Shown here piece by piece: positions 7,513 through 15,745 of a DNA stretch of 64,000 nt (the first letter of the stretch is position 1; each line of letters starts with the position of its first letter). The stretch spans positions 1-64,000 of the forward strand of contig CAMTMZ010000004.1 of NCBI GenBank assembly GCA_947073765.1, in the 5' to 3' direction. The notes below the pieces were generated by a model. The model saw only the letters and a program-made list of their open reading frames with translations, was not told where the DNA came from and did no database searches. Origin of the DNA: an uncultured Bacillota bacterium. GTDB lineage: Bacteria; Bacillota; Clostridia; Oscillospirales; Oscillospiraceae. Both the position numbers and the translations under genes were made by a program.

Positions 7513-8115
7513 ATGTCCGACAAAACTGAGGCCTTTCTCCACAGCCAGACCCGGGAAAATCTCATGCGGGCCTTTGCCGGGGAGAGCCAGGCCCGGAACC
7601 GCTACACCATCGCCGCCGGAGTGGCCAACAAAGCGGGGCTGGCCGTGATTCAGGGGGTGTTCCTCTTCACCGCCGATCAGGAGCGGGTCCACGCTAAGCA
7701 GTTTTACGCCGCCCTGGAGGACTGCGCCGGCCAGACCATCAAGGTGGACGGCACCTACCCGGTGGACATCTGCGCCGGAGTGCTGGACTACCTCCGGGCC
7801 GCCCAGCACAACGAGTATCAGGAGTGGGAGCACGACTACGATCACTTTGCCAAAACCGCTATGAGCGAGGGCTTCCCTCTGGTGGGAAAGATGTTTGAGA
7901 ATATCGCCCGGGTGGAGAAGACCCACGGGGACCGCTTTGGGAAATTCGCCGACCTGATGGAGAAAAACCAGCTGTTCTTCTCTGAGGTGGAGGTGCAGTG
8001 GATGTGTCTGCACTGCGGCTTCGTGCTGGAGGCCACCGCCGCCCCCGCCCACTGCCCCGTCTGCCGCCACCCCCAGGGGTATTTTGTGCGGTTTGAGATG
8101 GCGCCCTGGAGCTGA
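7513..8115 (+). CDS. rbr: Rubrerythrin
   Basis: The 200-aa protein has the diiron four-helix domain first (EIxx-type ligands in GESQARNRYT and EYQEWEHDY), then a C-terminal rubredoxin-like domain with CLHCG and CPVC iron ligands. Rubrerythrin reduces hydrogen peroxide and is a hallmark of strict anaerobes. The ATG at 7513 follows GGAGGG; the earlier starts in the ORF track have no ribosome binding site. It stands alone between two terminators. Confidence 0.94.
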   Translation: MSDKTEAFLHSQTRENLMRAFAGESQARNRYTIAAGVANKAGLAVIQGVFLFTADQERVHAKQFYAALEDCAGQTIKVDGTYPVDICAGVLDYLRAAQHNEYQEWEHDYDHFAKTAMSEGFPLVGKMFENIARVEKTHGDRFGKFADLMEKNQLFFSEVEVQWMCLHCGFVLEATAAPAHCPVCRHPQGYFVRFEMAPWS

Positions 8116-8120
8116 AAAAA

Positions 8121-8160
8121 CACCCCGTATTTTATAAAAAGTAAAATACGGGGTGTTTTC
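8121..8160. terminator. Bidirectional terminator between rbr and a RHH gene
   Basis: A 14-bp stem CACCCCGTATTTTA/TAAAATACGGGGTG is followed by TTTTC on the plus side and is A-rich before the stem for the minus side. It is one of three closely similar terminators in the window (see also 8716 and 13949). Confidence 0.88.
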
Positions 8161-8162
8161 TA

Positions 8163-8363
8163 TTATTCAAATTCTCCGGAGATACTGCTCCTCCCCCGTT
8201 TTTCGGTCCTATGGATTGCGTTAAGGGACAGTTCCCCGGCCAATTTAAAAAGTGAATCCGCCATAACCTTTTCAGTGGAAAGGCCGCCTGCTTTTTTGCC
8301 TATTTCAGCGTAAAAGGTAAACACATAATCGGGTACTTTTAGCGTAACTTTTTTCATCTTCAT
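8163..8363 (-). CDS. Small RHH-like protein
   Basis: The 66-aa protein starts MKMKKVTLKVPDYVFTFYAEIGKKAG. One beta strand is followed by a helix and a second helix (STEKVMADSLFKLAGELS), an RHH-like arrangement. AAAGAGG lies 4-5 nt before the first ATG; a second in-frame ATG is 6 nt further on. It is divergent from the HTH gene at 8483, and a palindrome overlaps both predicted -35 boxes. This repeats the layout at 415-889, but the proteins are not obviously the same. Confidence 0.65.
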   Translation of the reverse strand: MKMKKVTLKVPDYVFTFYAEIGKKAGGLSTEKVMADSLFKLAGELSLNAIHRTEKRGRSSISGEFE

Positions 8364-8393
8364 GAAACCTCTTTCTATCTGATGATAAAAAGA

Positions 8394-8422
8394 AGTATAC
8401 TACACATTCTTAATGGGGTCAA
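8394..8422 (-). promoter_or_regulatory. Predicted promoter for the leftward RHH gene
   Basis: TTGACC (8417-8422, minus strand), a 17-nt spacer and TATACT (8394-8399). Confidence 0.6.
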
Positions 8423-8428
8423 CTGACC
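8417..8428. promoter_or_regulatory. Palindrome GGTCA-AC-TGACC, candidate operator
   Basis: Perfect 5-bp arms with a 2-nt centre overlap the -35 boxes of both divergent promoters. A protein bound here would block both genes. Confidence 0.5.
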
Positions 8429-8451
8429 TCATAAAGTTTCCTCCCTATTGT
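8423..8451 (+). promoter_or_regulatory. Predicted promoter for the rightward HTH gene
   Basis: CTGACC (8423-8428), a 17-nt spacer and TATTGT (8446-8451), about 32 bp before the start codon. It is weaker than its divergent partner. Confidence 0.4.
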
Positions 8452-8482
8452 TATCCTAACGGTAAGGCAAGGAGGGACTATC

Positions 8483-8713
8483 ATGGTAGAATCTGGGATT
8501 GTTGGCCGTATTCTGGCGGAATATCGGGAGCGGAAAGGGCTGACGCAAGACGTTCTGAGCGGTTTAGCCGGGTTAGACCGCTCACACTATAGTAAACTGG
8601 AGCGTGGCCTGCGCAGTCCGACCCTGGATACGCTGTTTAAAATTGGGCAGGCACTTGATATTCCACCCCATGTAATCGTCAAGGCAATAGAAGACGCGCA
8701 CCCTCAAAAATAG
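8483..8713 (+). CDS. Small XRE-type HTH transcription regulator
   Basis: The 76-aa protein is essentially one Cro/C1-type HTH_3 domain: RILAEYRERKGLTQDVLSGL, then AGLDRSHYSKLERGLRSPT as helix-turn-helix, and LDTLFKIGQALDIPP at the end. AAGGAGGG lies about 8 nt upstream. It is divergent from the RHH gene with a shared palindrome, so autoregulation of the pair is likely. Confidence 0.85.
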   Translation: MVESGIVGRILAEYRERKGLTQDVLSGLAGLDRSHYSKLERGLRSPTLDTLFKIGQALDIPPHVIVKAIEDAHPQK

Positions 8714-8715
8714 AA

Positions 8716-8760
8716 ACACTCCGTATTTTACTGATTGTAGAATACGGAGTGTATATTTTT
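8716..8760. terminator. Terminator between HTH gene and typA
   Basis: A 15-bp stem ACACTCCGTATTTTA/TAGAATACGGAGTGT with one G-U pair is followed by a T-rich tail. It separates convergent genes and is nearly the same stem as at 8121. Confidence 0.8.
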
Positions 8761-10588
8761 ATCCCTTTTTCTTAGAGGCCTCCCGCATCCGGGCGCCGTG
8801 GTCCAGCAGGCGCTTGCGCAGGCGGAGGTTTTCCGGGGTGCACTCCAGCAGCTCGTCGTCGGCCAGGAACTCCAGACACTGCTCCAGAGACAGCTGCCGG
8901 GGCGTAACCAGGCGCAGGGCCTCGTCTGACCCGGAGGCACGCATGTTGGTCAGCTGCTTCTTTTTACACACATTGACGGAGATGTCCTCCGCCTTGGGGC
9001 ACTCGCCCACGATCATGCCGCCATACACCGGGGTGCCCGGACCGATGAACAGGGCGCCCCGCTCCTGGGCGTTGAACAGGCCGTAGGTCACCGCCTCGCC
9101 GGTTTCAAAGGCCACCAGGGAACCGGTGGACCGGCGGCTGATCTCCCCCTTGACGGGGGCGTAGCTGTCGAAGACGGAGGCCATGATGCCCTCGCCCTTG
9201 GTATCGGTGAGAAATTCGCTGCGGTAGCCAAACAGGCCCCGGGAGGGGACCAGAAAATCGATCTTCATCCGGTCGCCCACCGGGTTCATCTCCAGCAGAT
9301 CTCCCTTGCGGGCACCGATCTTCTCCATTACAGCCCCTACGCAGTCGGAGGGCACGTCCACCACAAGCCGCTCCAGAGGCTCACACTTCACCCCGTCGAC
9401 CTCCTTATACAGCACCCGGGGAGGGGAGACCTGGAGCTCGTAGCCCTCCCGGCGCATGGTCTCGATGAGGATGGACAGGGACATTTCGCCGCGGCCCGCC
9501 ACATTGAAGGAGTCGGTGGAGCCCTCTACCTCGGAGACCTTTAGAGAGACATCCTTCAGGGTCTCCCGGAACAGGCGGTCCCGGAGCTGGCGGCTGGTGA
9601 CAAATTTGCCCTCCCGGCCGGCGAAGGGGGAGTCGTTGACGGAGAAGGTCATCTCGATGGTGGGGGCGGAAATCTGGACAAACTCGATGGGCTCCACCCC
9701 CTCGGGGGCACAGATGGTGTCACCGATGGTGACATCGCCAATGCCGCTCATGGCGATGATGCTGCCCGCCTCCGCCTCCTGGACGGGGACCTTGCCCAGG
9801 CCATCGAACTCATACAGGGCGGTGGCCTTGGCCTTTTTGGGGGCGGCATCGGGGGCGTGGAAATTGCACACGGCGATCTCCTGGTTCTGCTTTATGCTGC
9901 CCCGCTCGATCCGGCCGATGGCGATGCGGCCCACAAATTCGTTGTAGTCGATGGAGGACACCAGCATCTGGAAGGGGGCCTCAGAGTCCACCTCGGGGGC
10001 GGGGATATAGTCGAGAATGGTGTCGAAGAGGGGCTTCAGGTCGCTGCCCGCCACGTCGGGCTGGACGGAGGCGGTGCCCTGGCGGCCGGAGCAGAAGAGC
10101 ATGGGGGAGTCCAGCTGCTCATCGGTGGCGTCCAGGTCCAGCAGCAGCTCCAGGCACTCGTCGACGACCTCGTACACCCGCTGGTCCGGGCGGTCGATCT
10201 TGTTCACCACCACGATCACCCGGTGGCCCAGCTCCAGGGCCTTGGAGAGGACAAATCGGGTCTGGGGCATGGGGCCCTCGGCCGCGTCAACCAGAAGGAT
10301 GACACCGTTTACCATTTTTAAGATACGCTCCACCTCGCCGCCAAAGTCGGCGTGGCCGGGGGTATCTACAATATTGATCTTCACGCCGCCGTACTGCACG
10401 GCGGTGTTTTTGGCGGTGATGGTGATGCCCCGCTCCCGCTCCAGGTCGCCGGAGTCCATCACCCGGTCGGCTACCGCCTGATTCTCCCGGTATACGCCGG
10501 ACTGCTTGAGCATCTCGTCCACCAGGGTGGTTTTGCCGTGGTCTACGTGGGCGATGATGGCAATATTCCGCAGCTTCTGATTTTGCAT
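8759..10588 (-). CDS. typA: Ribosome-associated GTPase TypA/BipA
   Basis: The 609-aa translational GTPase shows G1 AHVDHGKTTL near residue 14, the switch II DTPGHADF, G4 NKIDRPDQR, then the domain II, III, V and TypA C-terminal regions. It binds 70S ribosomes and helps late large-subunit assembly and stress adaptation. The ATG at 10588 (MQNQKLRNIAI) has GAGGTG 8 nt upstream; the longer ORF to 10774 has no ribosome binding site and covers the promoter region. Length fits the family. Confidence 0.96.
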   Translation of the reverse strand: MQNQKLRNIAIIAHVDHGKTTLVDEMLKQSGVYRENQAVADRVMDSGDLERERGITITAKNTAVQYGGVKINIVDTPGHADFGGEVERILKMVNGVILLVDAAEGPMPQTRFVLSKALELGHRVIVVVNKIDRPDQRVYEVVDECLELLLDLDATDEQLDSPMLFCSGRQGTASVQPDVAGSDLKPLFDTILDYIPAPEVDSEAPFQMLVSSIDYNEFVGRIAIGRIERGSIKQNQEIAVCNFHAPDAAPKKAKATALYEFDGLGKVPVQEAEAGSIIAMSGIGDVTIGDTICAPEGVEPIEFVQISAPTIEMTFSVNDSPFAGREGKFVTSRQLRDRLFRETLKDVSLKVSEVEGSTDSFNVAGRGEMSLSILIETMRREGYELQVSPPRVLYKEVDGVKCEPLERLVVDVPSDCVGAVMEKIGARKGDLLEMNPVGDRMKIDFLVPSRGLFGYRSEFLTDTKGEGIMASVFDSYAPVKGEISRRSTGSLVAFETGEAVTYGLFNAQERGALFIGPGTPVYGGMIVGECPKAEDISVNVCKKKQLTNMRASGSDEALRLVTPRQLSLEQCLEFLADDELLECTPENLRLRKRLLDHGARMREASKKKG

Positions 10589-10767
10589 AGGTATGCACCT
10601 CAAATCTGTGTTTTCCGAGTAAGACACGGTATTATACCCCCATTTCCCTGAAAATGCAACACGGCCCGGAAAAAAACACGTACAAAGGGAACCTTTTTTC
10701 TCTTTCTCCGTCTGTATATTATAGTAGGGGCACCGCGGCAAAATCGAACAAATTTTCCGTTTCCCTC

Positions 10768-10796
10768 TTGACATTTTAGAACGAATGTTGTATATT
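10768..10796 (+). promoter_or_regulatory. Predicted strong promoter for the small tail-anchored protein
   Basis: Consensus TTGACA (10768-10773), a 17-nt spacer and TATATT (10791-10796). The same arrangement precedes the M23 peptidase gene at 11330-11358. Confidence 0.75.
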
Positions 10797-10824
10797 CTTT
10801 ATGGAACAAACGTTTTTAATCCCG

Positions 10825-10850
10825 CCGGGCCGAACAATAGTCCGGTTTTT
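10825..10850 (+). promoter_or_regulatory. Possible attenuator hairpin in the leader
   Basis: A 6-bp stem CCGGGC/GTCCGG followed by T5 lies between the predicted transcription start and the start codon at 10906. It is short, so its activity is uncertain. The rest of 10589-10905 holds only the divergent promoter region. Confidence 0.35.
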
Positions 10851-10905
10851 AGGACAGTTTTTGGTCTATCCTTACCCTATCATTCAATTTTCGGAGGGGA
10901 CACAT

Positions 10906-11202
10906 ATGCAGACCATGTACTATAAAACTTCCAGCTTTATTCAGCACACCGGCAACATCATCGACCTGGGAGAGCTGCGCCGCCGGCAGGTCCTGGCCCA
11001 GCACGACAGTCTGGCCCGCCAGCCGGAGGAGGAGCGGTACGCCCCGGAGGAGGAACCCGCCTTCCGCCCTGTGGTGCTCTCCCTCTCTCCTGAGGAGCGC
11101 CGCCGCGCCCGCCGGGAGCGGCAGGCCTGGCGGCTGGACCTGTGCGCCAGTTTGGCCGTGATTGTTATGACAGCGGCCTTTCTGCTGCGGATGGCCCTGT
11201 AA
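10906..11202 (+). CDS. Small tail-anchored membrane protein, unknown
   Basis: The 98-aa protein has a polar N-terminal part with an acidic stretch (PEEERYAPEEEP), an Arg-rich stretch (SPEERRRARRERQAW) and a single hydrophobic helix at its very C-terminus (residues about 78-96). That is a tail-anchor topology with the bulk in the cytoplasm. GGAGGGG sits before the ATG at 10906. It precedes the M23 peptidase gene, with its own terminator and a twin promoter. I do not recognise the family. A link to cell-envelope work is inference from position only. Confidence 0.72.
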   Translation: MQTMYYKTSSFIQHTGNIIDLGELRRRQVLAQHDSLARQPEEERYAPEEEPAFRPVVLSLSPEERRRARRERQAWRLDLCASLAVIVMTAAFLLRMAL

Positions 11203-11250
11203 CCACTATATCTTGGGTTTTTTGTCTGATTATATACAATTTTTATGAAA

Positions 11251-11285
11251 AACGCCGCGGTTTTATCTGCGGCGTTCTATTTTTG
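11251..11285 (+). terminator. Terminator after the tail-anchored protein gene
   Basis: An 8-bp stem AACGCCGC/GCGGCGTT with a 10-nt loop is followed by CTATTTTTG. Confidence 0.75.
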
Positions 11286-11329
11286 TGCACTTTTTTTGTG
11301 AATTTTTTGTTTCCAGGTGAAAAAGAGAC

Positions 11330-11358
11330 TTGACGGGAGGGAGGAAACTGTGTATATT
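11330..11358 (+). promoter_or_regulatory. Predicted strong promoter for the M23 peptidase gene
   Basis: TTGACG (11330-11335), a 17-nt spacer and TATATT (11353-11358), very like the promoter at 10768. A small repeat GTTAC-N6-GTAAC (11365-11380) lies just downstream. Confidence 0.7.
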
Positions 11359-11428
11359 GTTGTTGTTACCATTTTGTAACTCTTATTTCATTCTTGTCAT
11401 TTTTCCCTCAGATCGAGAGGTGATCACG

Positions 11429-12988
11429 ATGGATCAAGCACAAAACCAAAGCTGGACCGCCCGGCTGCCTATCGCGGACCTGGATCAGACCAGGCCCATC
11501 CGGCCGCCCCAGCCCCCCCGGACCGAGGAACAGGCCCCCGCCGGACCTGACTGGCGGGATGAGTTCCGCCTCTACGTCAAGGGCGCCCGGGAGTGGGCCC
11601 GCATCCACCTGCGCCGCTGGGCCCACCTGTTCCACGGCGCCGCCGCCGGCACCCTGGCGGTAGGGCCGGTCTCCTTCCTGCTGGTGGCCGGGACCCTGGG
11701 CGCCGCCCTCACCCTGACTACCCTTTATTCCACCAGCTACGCCGTGATTGTGGACGGCCAGGAGGTGGGGGTGGTGGCCGACCAGAGCGTGGTGGACCAC
11801 GCCATCCAAACAGTGGAAAGCCGGGGCACCCAGCTGCTGGGCTACAATTACCAGGTGGAGGGCGACATTGATTACAGTTTCGCCCTTTCCCTGAAGAGCG
11901 ATTTGAGCCGGGAGCAGGATATCAGCAACTACTTTTATGGGCAGCTCAATGAGCTCAGCGACCAGCTGAGGGCCTATCAGATCACCCTGGACAGCCGGGT
12001 GATCGGCGTGGTGAAGGATGAGGCCGCCCTGGACTCTATGCTGGAGGGCATCAAGGCGGAGTTTATCACTGACGCCACCACCTCCGCCGACTTTGTGGAG
12101 GACGTGTCCATTACCCCCGTCTACGCGGCGGACAGCCTGATGAGCGTGGGGCAGATTGAACAGGCCCTGAAGGCCAACACCACCGGCGAGACCACCTACA
12201 CCGTTGTGAAGGGGGATACCTACAACGGCATCGCCTACCGCAACGACATGTCTCTCAGCGACCTGATGGAGCTCAATCCCCAGGCCAACATCAACCGCCT
12301 GATGGTGGGAGACGTGCTCAATGTGAAGGAGATCGTTCCCGCCCTGTCGGTGCAGACCACCGAGCATGTGACCTACACTGAGGCCATCCCCTGTCCTGTG
12401 GAGGAGGTTCAGGACGACTCCATGTATAAGGGGGACTCCAAGGTGCTCACCCAGGGGGAGGAGGGGGAGGCCCAGGTACAGGCCGACGTGATCTATGTCA
12501 ACGGCTATGAGCGGGAACGCACCGTTACCAGCACCACCACCCTCCGGGAGCCCACTACCACCGTGAAGGCGGTGGGCACCAAGGAGAAGCCCAAGACCGC
12601 CTCCAAGGGCACCTACAAGTGGCCCGTCAGCAGCCACCGCATCAACTCCTACTTTGGCGGACGGCGAATCTTCGGCAGCTACAGCTACCACTCCGGCATT
12701 GACATTCACGCCAGCTACGGCGAGGCCGTGAAAGCCGCCGACGGCGGTACCGTCACCTTTGCCGGCTACAAGGGCAGCTACGGCAACCTGGTCATCATCC
12801 GCCACGACAACGGCGTGGAGACCTATTACGCACACAACTCCAGTCTGGTGGTCTCCGCCGGGCAGAAGGTCTACCAGGGTCAGACCATCGCCAAGGCCGG
12901 CTCCACCGGCCGCTCCACCGGCGTCCACTGCCACTTCGAGGTACGCGTACGCGGCACCGCCGTCAATCCGCTGAATTATCTGAGATAA
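11429..12988 (+). CDS. Membrane-anchored LysM-G5-M23 peptidoglycan endopeptidase
   Basis: The 519-aa protein has an about 75-residue proline-rich cytoplasmic head, one membrane helix (about 77-104), an extracellular spacer, a LysM domain (about 254-305, YTVVKGDTYNGIA), a G5-like domain (about 314-387) and a C-terminal M23 LytM domain. Zinc and catalytic residues are visible as HSGIDIHA near 420 and HCHFEV near 499, so the enzyme looks active. It should cut peptidoglycan cross-links at the cell surface. The ATG at 11429 follows GAGAGGTG. The promoter and terminator make it monocistronic. Confidence 0.92.
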   Translation: MDQAQNQSWTARLPIADLDQTRPIRPPQPPRTEEQAPAGPDWRDEFRLYVKGAREWARIHLRRWAHLFHGAAAGTLAVGPVSFLLVAGTLGAALTLTTLYSTSYAVIVDGQEVGVVADQSVVDHAIQTVESRGTQLLGYNYQVEGDIDYSFALSLKSDLSREQDISNYFYGQLNELSDQLRAYQITLDSRVIGVVKDEAALDSMLEGIKAEFITDATTSADFVEDVSITPVYAADSLMSVGQIEQALKANTTGETTYTVVKGDTYNGIAYRNDMSLSDLMELNPQANINRLMVGDVLNVKEIVPALSVQTTEHVTYTEAIPCPVEEVQDDSMYKGDSKVLTQGEEGEAQVQADVIYVNGYERERTVTSTTTLREPTTTVKAVGTKEKPKTASKGTYKWPVSSHRINSYFGGRRIFGSYSYHSGIDIHASYGEAVKAADGGTVTFAGYKGSYGNLVIIRHDNGVETYYAHNSSLVVSAGQKVYQGQTIAKAGSTGRSTGVHCHFEVRVRGTAVNPLNYLR

Positions 12989-12992
12989 CATC

Positions 12993-13024
12993 AAAAGCCC
13001 GCCGGCGATGCCGGCGGGCTTTTG
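12993..13024. terminator. Bidirectional terminator between M23 gene and ribU
   Basis: A 14-bp stem AAAAGCCCGCCGGC/GCCGGCGGGCTTTT with a 3-nt loop ends both convergent genes. Confidence 0.88.
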
Positions 13025-13033
13025 ATCTTTTTT

Positions 13034-13594
13034 TCATCTGGTGATTTCCTGATCGGTTTCAATAAAATGGGAATGCCTCAGGCCCGCAGTAACAGGCCGA
13101 TATAAAAGCATGGTAATCCCAGCATTTAAGCCGCCCTTTATCAGATTAAACGGTAAAAACGCCGGAATCAGCAGTCGCGCAACCGCTTCTCTGGAAGTGC
13201 CCATATAAATTGGGGCGATCAGATAGTTCCAAAGCAGCATGACAGCGATCATGCACCCCCACCCGCAGAGCAGTCCGGCCGTAGCGCCCAGCCGCATCCG
13301 CTTTTTCCGATAGAGAAACGCGGCAGTGCAGGCAAAACTCGCGCTTGAAATAACATTCATGAGAAACCCTAAAATTCCGTTTTCACTGACAGTCAGCATC
13401 TCGGCGAGAGAGACGAGCACGGCCATAGATAACGAGGCAAGGGGGCCAAAGACAAACCCGCCAAGGGTAATGATGATATCCTTTGGGTCATACTTTAAAA
13501 AAAGTATGAGTGGGACACGCCCAAACACCGTGGCGGCGTAGGCCAGGGCACAGAGTGTTCCGATTGTTGTGAGCTGTTTTGTCTTTTTGTTCAT
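13034..13594 (-). CDS. ribU: Riboflavin ECF transporter substrate-binding component RibU
   Basis: The 186-aa membrane protein has about six hydrophobic helices. It shows the RibU-type KYDPKDI in the first loop, FGPLASL, and the PAFLPFNLIKGGLNA stretch near the C-terminus. RibU captures riboflavin and works with the shared EcfA/A'/T module, which is not in this window. The ATG at 13594 follows TGGAGGTAAT. An FMN riboswitch and terminator precede it, which supports the substrate call independently of the protein sequence. Confidence 0.93.
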   Translation of the reverse strand: MNKKTKQLTTIGTLCALAYAATVFGRVPLILFLKYDPKDIIITLGGFVFGPLASLSMAVLVSLAEMLTVSENGILGFLMNVISSASFACTAAFLYRKKRMRLGATAGLLCGWGCMIAVMLLWNYLIAPIYMGTSREAVARLLIPAFLPFNLIKGGLNAGITMLLYRPVTAGLRHSHFIETDQEITR

Positions 13595-13606
13595 GATATT
13601 ACCTCC

Positions 13607-13650
13607 AAAAAAATTAACACCTAAAAGCAACGCAATGCCTTTCGGTGTTA
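13607..13650 (-). terminator. Riboswitch expression-platform terminator before ribU
   Basis: On the minus strand AACACC-G-AAAGGCA pairs with TGCTTTT-A-GGTGTT and is followed by A-A-T7. The T run abuts the ribU ribosome binding site. FMN binding upstream would be expected to favour this terminator. Confidence 0.85.
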
Positions 13651-13743
13651 CCATCCGGAGGAGTATCGAACATGTCTGCAAAGCATTGATAGGACAGGAC
13701 CGGAAAAGTGCATGCTGTCAGAATCACCCTGACAAGTTCAATA

Positions 13744-13859
13744 CACCTTCTTTAATCCAGACTGTACTGTCGGTTTTGGACTTTCACCAAATCAGCGCCT
13801 GCGCGCTCGCGGACTTTACCGCCGATCGGGAATTTCACCCTGCCTTGAAGACATTCGCC
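13744..13859 (-). promoter_or_regulatory. FMN riboswitch (RFN element)
   Basis: The minus strand shows the conserved RFN blocks in order: GGCAGGGTGAAATTCCCGA, GGCGGTAAAGTCCGCGAG, GATTTGGTGAAAGTCC, and AAACCGACAGT followed by GTCTGGAT, closed by TCTTC/GAAG-type pairing. It is followed by the terminator at 13607-13650 and then ribU. It senses FMN and lowers riboflavin uptake when FMN is plentiful. Confidence 0.97.
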
Positions 13860-13878
13860 CTATTTAGTTGTCGTCATT

Positions 13879-13907
13879 ATTATAAATTTGTTTTTTGTCC
13901 GTGTCAA
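13879..13907 (-). promoter_or_regulatory. Consensus promoter for the riboswitch-ribU transcript
   Basis: Perfect TTGACA (13902-13907) and TATAAT (13879-13884) on the minus strand with a 17-nt spacer. Transcription would start about 10-15 nt before the aptamer. Confidence 0.85.
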
Positions 13908-13948
13908 CAGTGATGTGAAGAAACCCTTTGACTGAAGCAAAATAACAA

Positions 13949-13985
13949 ACGCCTCGTATTTTAAAAACATTAAAATACGAGGCGT
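13949..13985 (-). terminator. Terminator after glyQS
   Basis: A 16-bp stem ACGCCTCGTATTTTAA/TTAAAATACGAGGCGT is followed on the minus strand by TTGTTATTTTG. It is the third member of the CGTATTTTA stem family in this window. Confidence 0.8.
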
Positions 13986-13995
13986 TATATCTTTC

Positions 13996-15417
13996 TTAAT
14001 AGGCCAGCTTCTTCTCCAGCCAATCCTTCAGCTCAGAGATGGGGACGCGGACCTGGTCCATGGTGTCCCGGTCCCGGATGGTGACGGCGTCGTCGGCCTG
14101 CTCGGTGTCGCTGCCCACGGTCTGGAAATCCACGGTGATACAGTAGGGGGTGCCCACCTCGTCCTGACGGCGGTAGCGCTTGCCGATGGAGCCGGCGTCG
14201 TCGTAGTCTGCCATAAAGTATTTGGACAGCTCCGTCTGGATCTCCCGGGCCTTGTCAGACAGCTTCTTGCTGAGGGGGAGCACGGCGCACTTGAAGGGGG
14301 CCAGAGCGGGGTGGAGGCGCAGCACGGTGCGCACGTCGTTCTTCTCCGCGTCCACCACCTCCTCGTCGTAGGCGTCCACCAGGAAGGCCAAGGTCACCCG
14401 GTCAGCCCCCAGGGAGGGCTCGACGACGTAGGGAATATAGTGCTCGCCGGCCTCCTGGTCAAAGTAGGTCTGGTCCTTGCCGGAGGTGTTCTGGTGGGCG
14501 GTGAGGTCAAAGCTGGTGCGGCTGGCCACTCCCCACAGCTCTCCCCAGCCGAAGGGGAAGACAAACTCAAAGTCGGTGGTCGCGTTGGAGTAGTGGCTTA
14601 ATTCCTCGGGATCGTGGTCCCGCAGGCGGAGGTTCTCATCCCGCATCCCCAGATTCAGCAGCCAGTCATGGCAGAACTTTTTCCAGTAGGCGAACCACTC
14701 CAGCTCGGTGCCCGGCTTGCAGAAGAATTCCAGCTCCATCTGCTCAAACTCCCGGGTGCGGAAGGTAAAATTGCCGGGGGTGATCTCGTTGCGGAAGGAT
14801 TTTCCGATCTGGCATACGCCGAAGGGCAGCTTGCGGCGGGTTGTACGCTGGACATTCTGGAAGTTGACAAAGATGCCCTGGGCGGTCTCGGGGCGGAGGT
14901 AGACGGTATTTTTCGCCTCCTCGGTGACGCCCTGGAAGGTCTTGAACATCAGGTTGAACTGGCGGATGTCGGTCCAGTTGAACTTGCCGCAGGAGGGACA
15001 GACGATCTGATGCTCCTCTACAAACTCCTTCATCTGGGCCTGGGACATGGCGTCTACGCTATGTCCCAGGTCGAAGCTGTTGGTCTGGCACCAGTCCTCG
15101 ATGACCTTGTCGGCACGGAAACGCTCCTTGCACTCCTTGCAGTCCATCAGGGGGTCGGAGAAGCCGCCCACGTGGCCGGAGGCCACCCACACCTGAGGAT
15201 TCATCAGGATGGCGGCGTCCAGGCCCACGTTGTAGGGGTTCTCCTGGACGAATTTCTTCCACCAGGCCTTTTTTACGTTGTTTTTCAGCTCCACGCCCAG
15301 GGGGCCGTAGTCCCAGGTGTTGGCCAGGCCGCCGTAGATCTCAGAGCCGGAGAAAATAAAGCCCCGGCCCTTGCACAGGGCCACAATTTTTTCCATGGTT
15401 TTTTCGGTATTTTTCAT
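13996..15417 (-). CDS. glyS: Glycyl-tRNA synthetase, single-chain dimeric type
   Basis: The 473-aa class II synthetase starts with [21 protein letters not shown] and [12 protein letters not shown]. It has the motif 2 region [19 protein letters not shown], motif 3 near GADRVTLAF, and an anticodon-binding domain at the end. This is the alpha2 type also called glyQS, not the alpha2beta2 GlyQ/GlyS pair. Motif spacing and length fit the type. No T-box is seen upstream, in contrast to many Firmicutes glyQS genes. Confidence 0.96.
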   Translation of the reverse strand: MKNTEKTMEKIVALCKGRGFIFSGSEIYGGLANTWDYGPLGVELKNNVKKAWWKKFVQENPYNVGLDAAILMNPQVWVASGHVGGFSDPLMDCKECKERFRADKVIEDWCQTNSFDLGHSVDAMSQAQMKEFVEEHQIVCPSCGKFNWTDIRQFNLMFKTFQGVTEEAKNTVYLRPETAQGIFVNFQNVQRTTRRKLPFGVCQIGKSFRNEITPGNFTFRTREFEQMELEFFCKPGTELEWFAYWKKFCHDWLLNLGMRDENLRLRDHDPEELSHYSNATTDFEFVFPFGWGELWGVASRTSFDLTAHQNTSGKDQTYFDQEAGEHYIPYVVEPSLGADRVTLAFLVDAYDEEVVDAEKNDVRTVLRLHPALAPFKCAVLPLSKKLSDKAREIQTELSKYFMADYDDAGSIGKRYRRQDEVGTPYCITVDFQTVGSDTEQADDAVTIRDRDTMDQVRVPISELKDWLEKKLAY

Positions 15418-15476
15418 TGTGATACTCCTTGCCGTCGCATTTTATCGCTTCATTGTATGCCAGCTTTTCCCCACTG

Positions 15477-15650
15477 TCAAGGAGATTTTCTAATTTTCTT
15501 TTCTTTTTGATCCAGCTGCCTGAGATGAGCTTTCAGCACCTGGTTGATATAGCTGGACAGGGAGCGGTCCTCCAGCTCCGCCAGCTCTTTAATGGACTCC
15601 AATACCGGATCGTCTATTGTCAAGCTGATTTTGGTCTTTAACGGTTTCAT
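15477..15650 (-). CDS. Small RHH (CopG/Arc-like) protein
   Basis: The 57-aa protein reads KTKISLTIDDPVLESIKEL, then AELEDRSLSSYINQVLKAHL, the clear strand-helix-helix of an RHH protein, plus a basic tail. GGGTGAG lies 7 nt before the ATG at 15650; the ORF-track GTG at 15662 overlaps this site. It is divergent from the unknown gene at 15746, and overlapping promoter elements lie between them. Likely a local repressor. No toxin neighbour is recognised. Confidence 0.8.
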   Translation of the reverse strand: MKPLKTKISLTIDDPVLESIKELAELEDRSLSSYINQVLKAHLRQLDQKEKKIRKSP

Positions 15651-15696
15651 GTTACGTCTCACCCGTTAATATTATACTATTTACTGCGATCGAATC

Positions 15697-15725
15697 TTGA
15701 CTTATCCTACTTTATCGCTTATAAT
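15697..15725 (+). promoter_or_regulatory. Predicted strong promoter for the gene at 15746
   Basis: TTGACT (15697-15702), a 17-nt spacer and perfect TATAAT (15720-15725), about 20 nt before the start codon. A minus-strand TATAAT (15671-15676) nearby probably serves the divergent RHH gene. Confidence 0.7.
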
Positions 15726-15745
15726 CGCTTTATGGAGGCGATATA

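Noticed and set aside
415-8713. Toxin-antitoxin systems at the RHH/HTH loci
   Set aside because: The partners are DNA-binding domains, not RelE/ParE/PIN/Fic-type toxins, so the antitoxin label is not supported.
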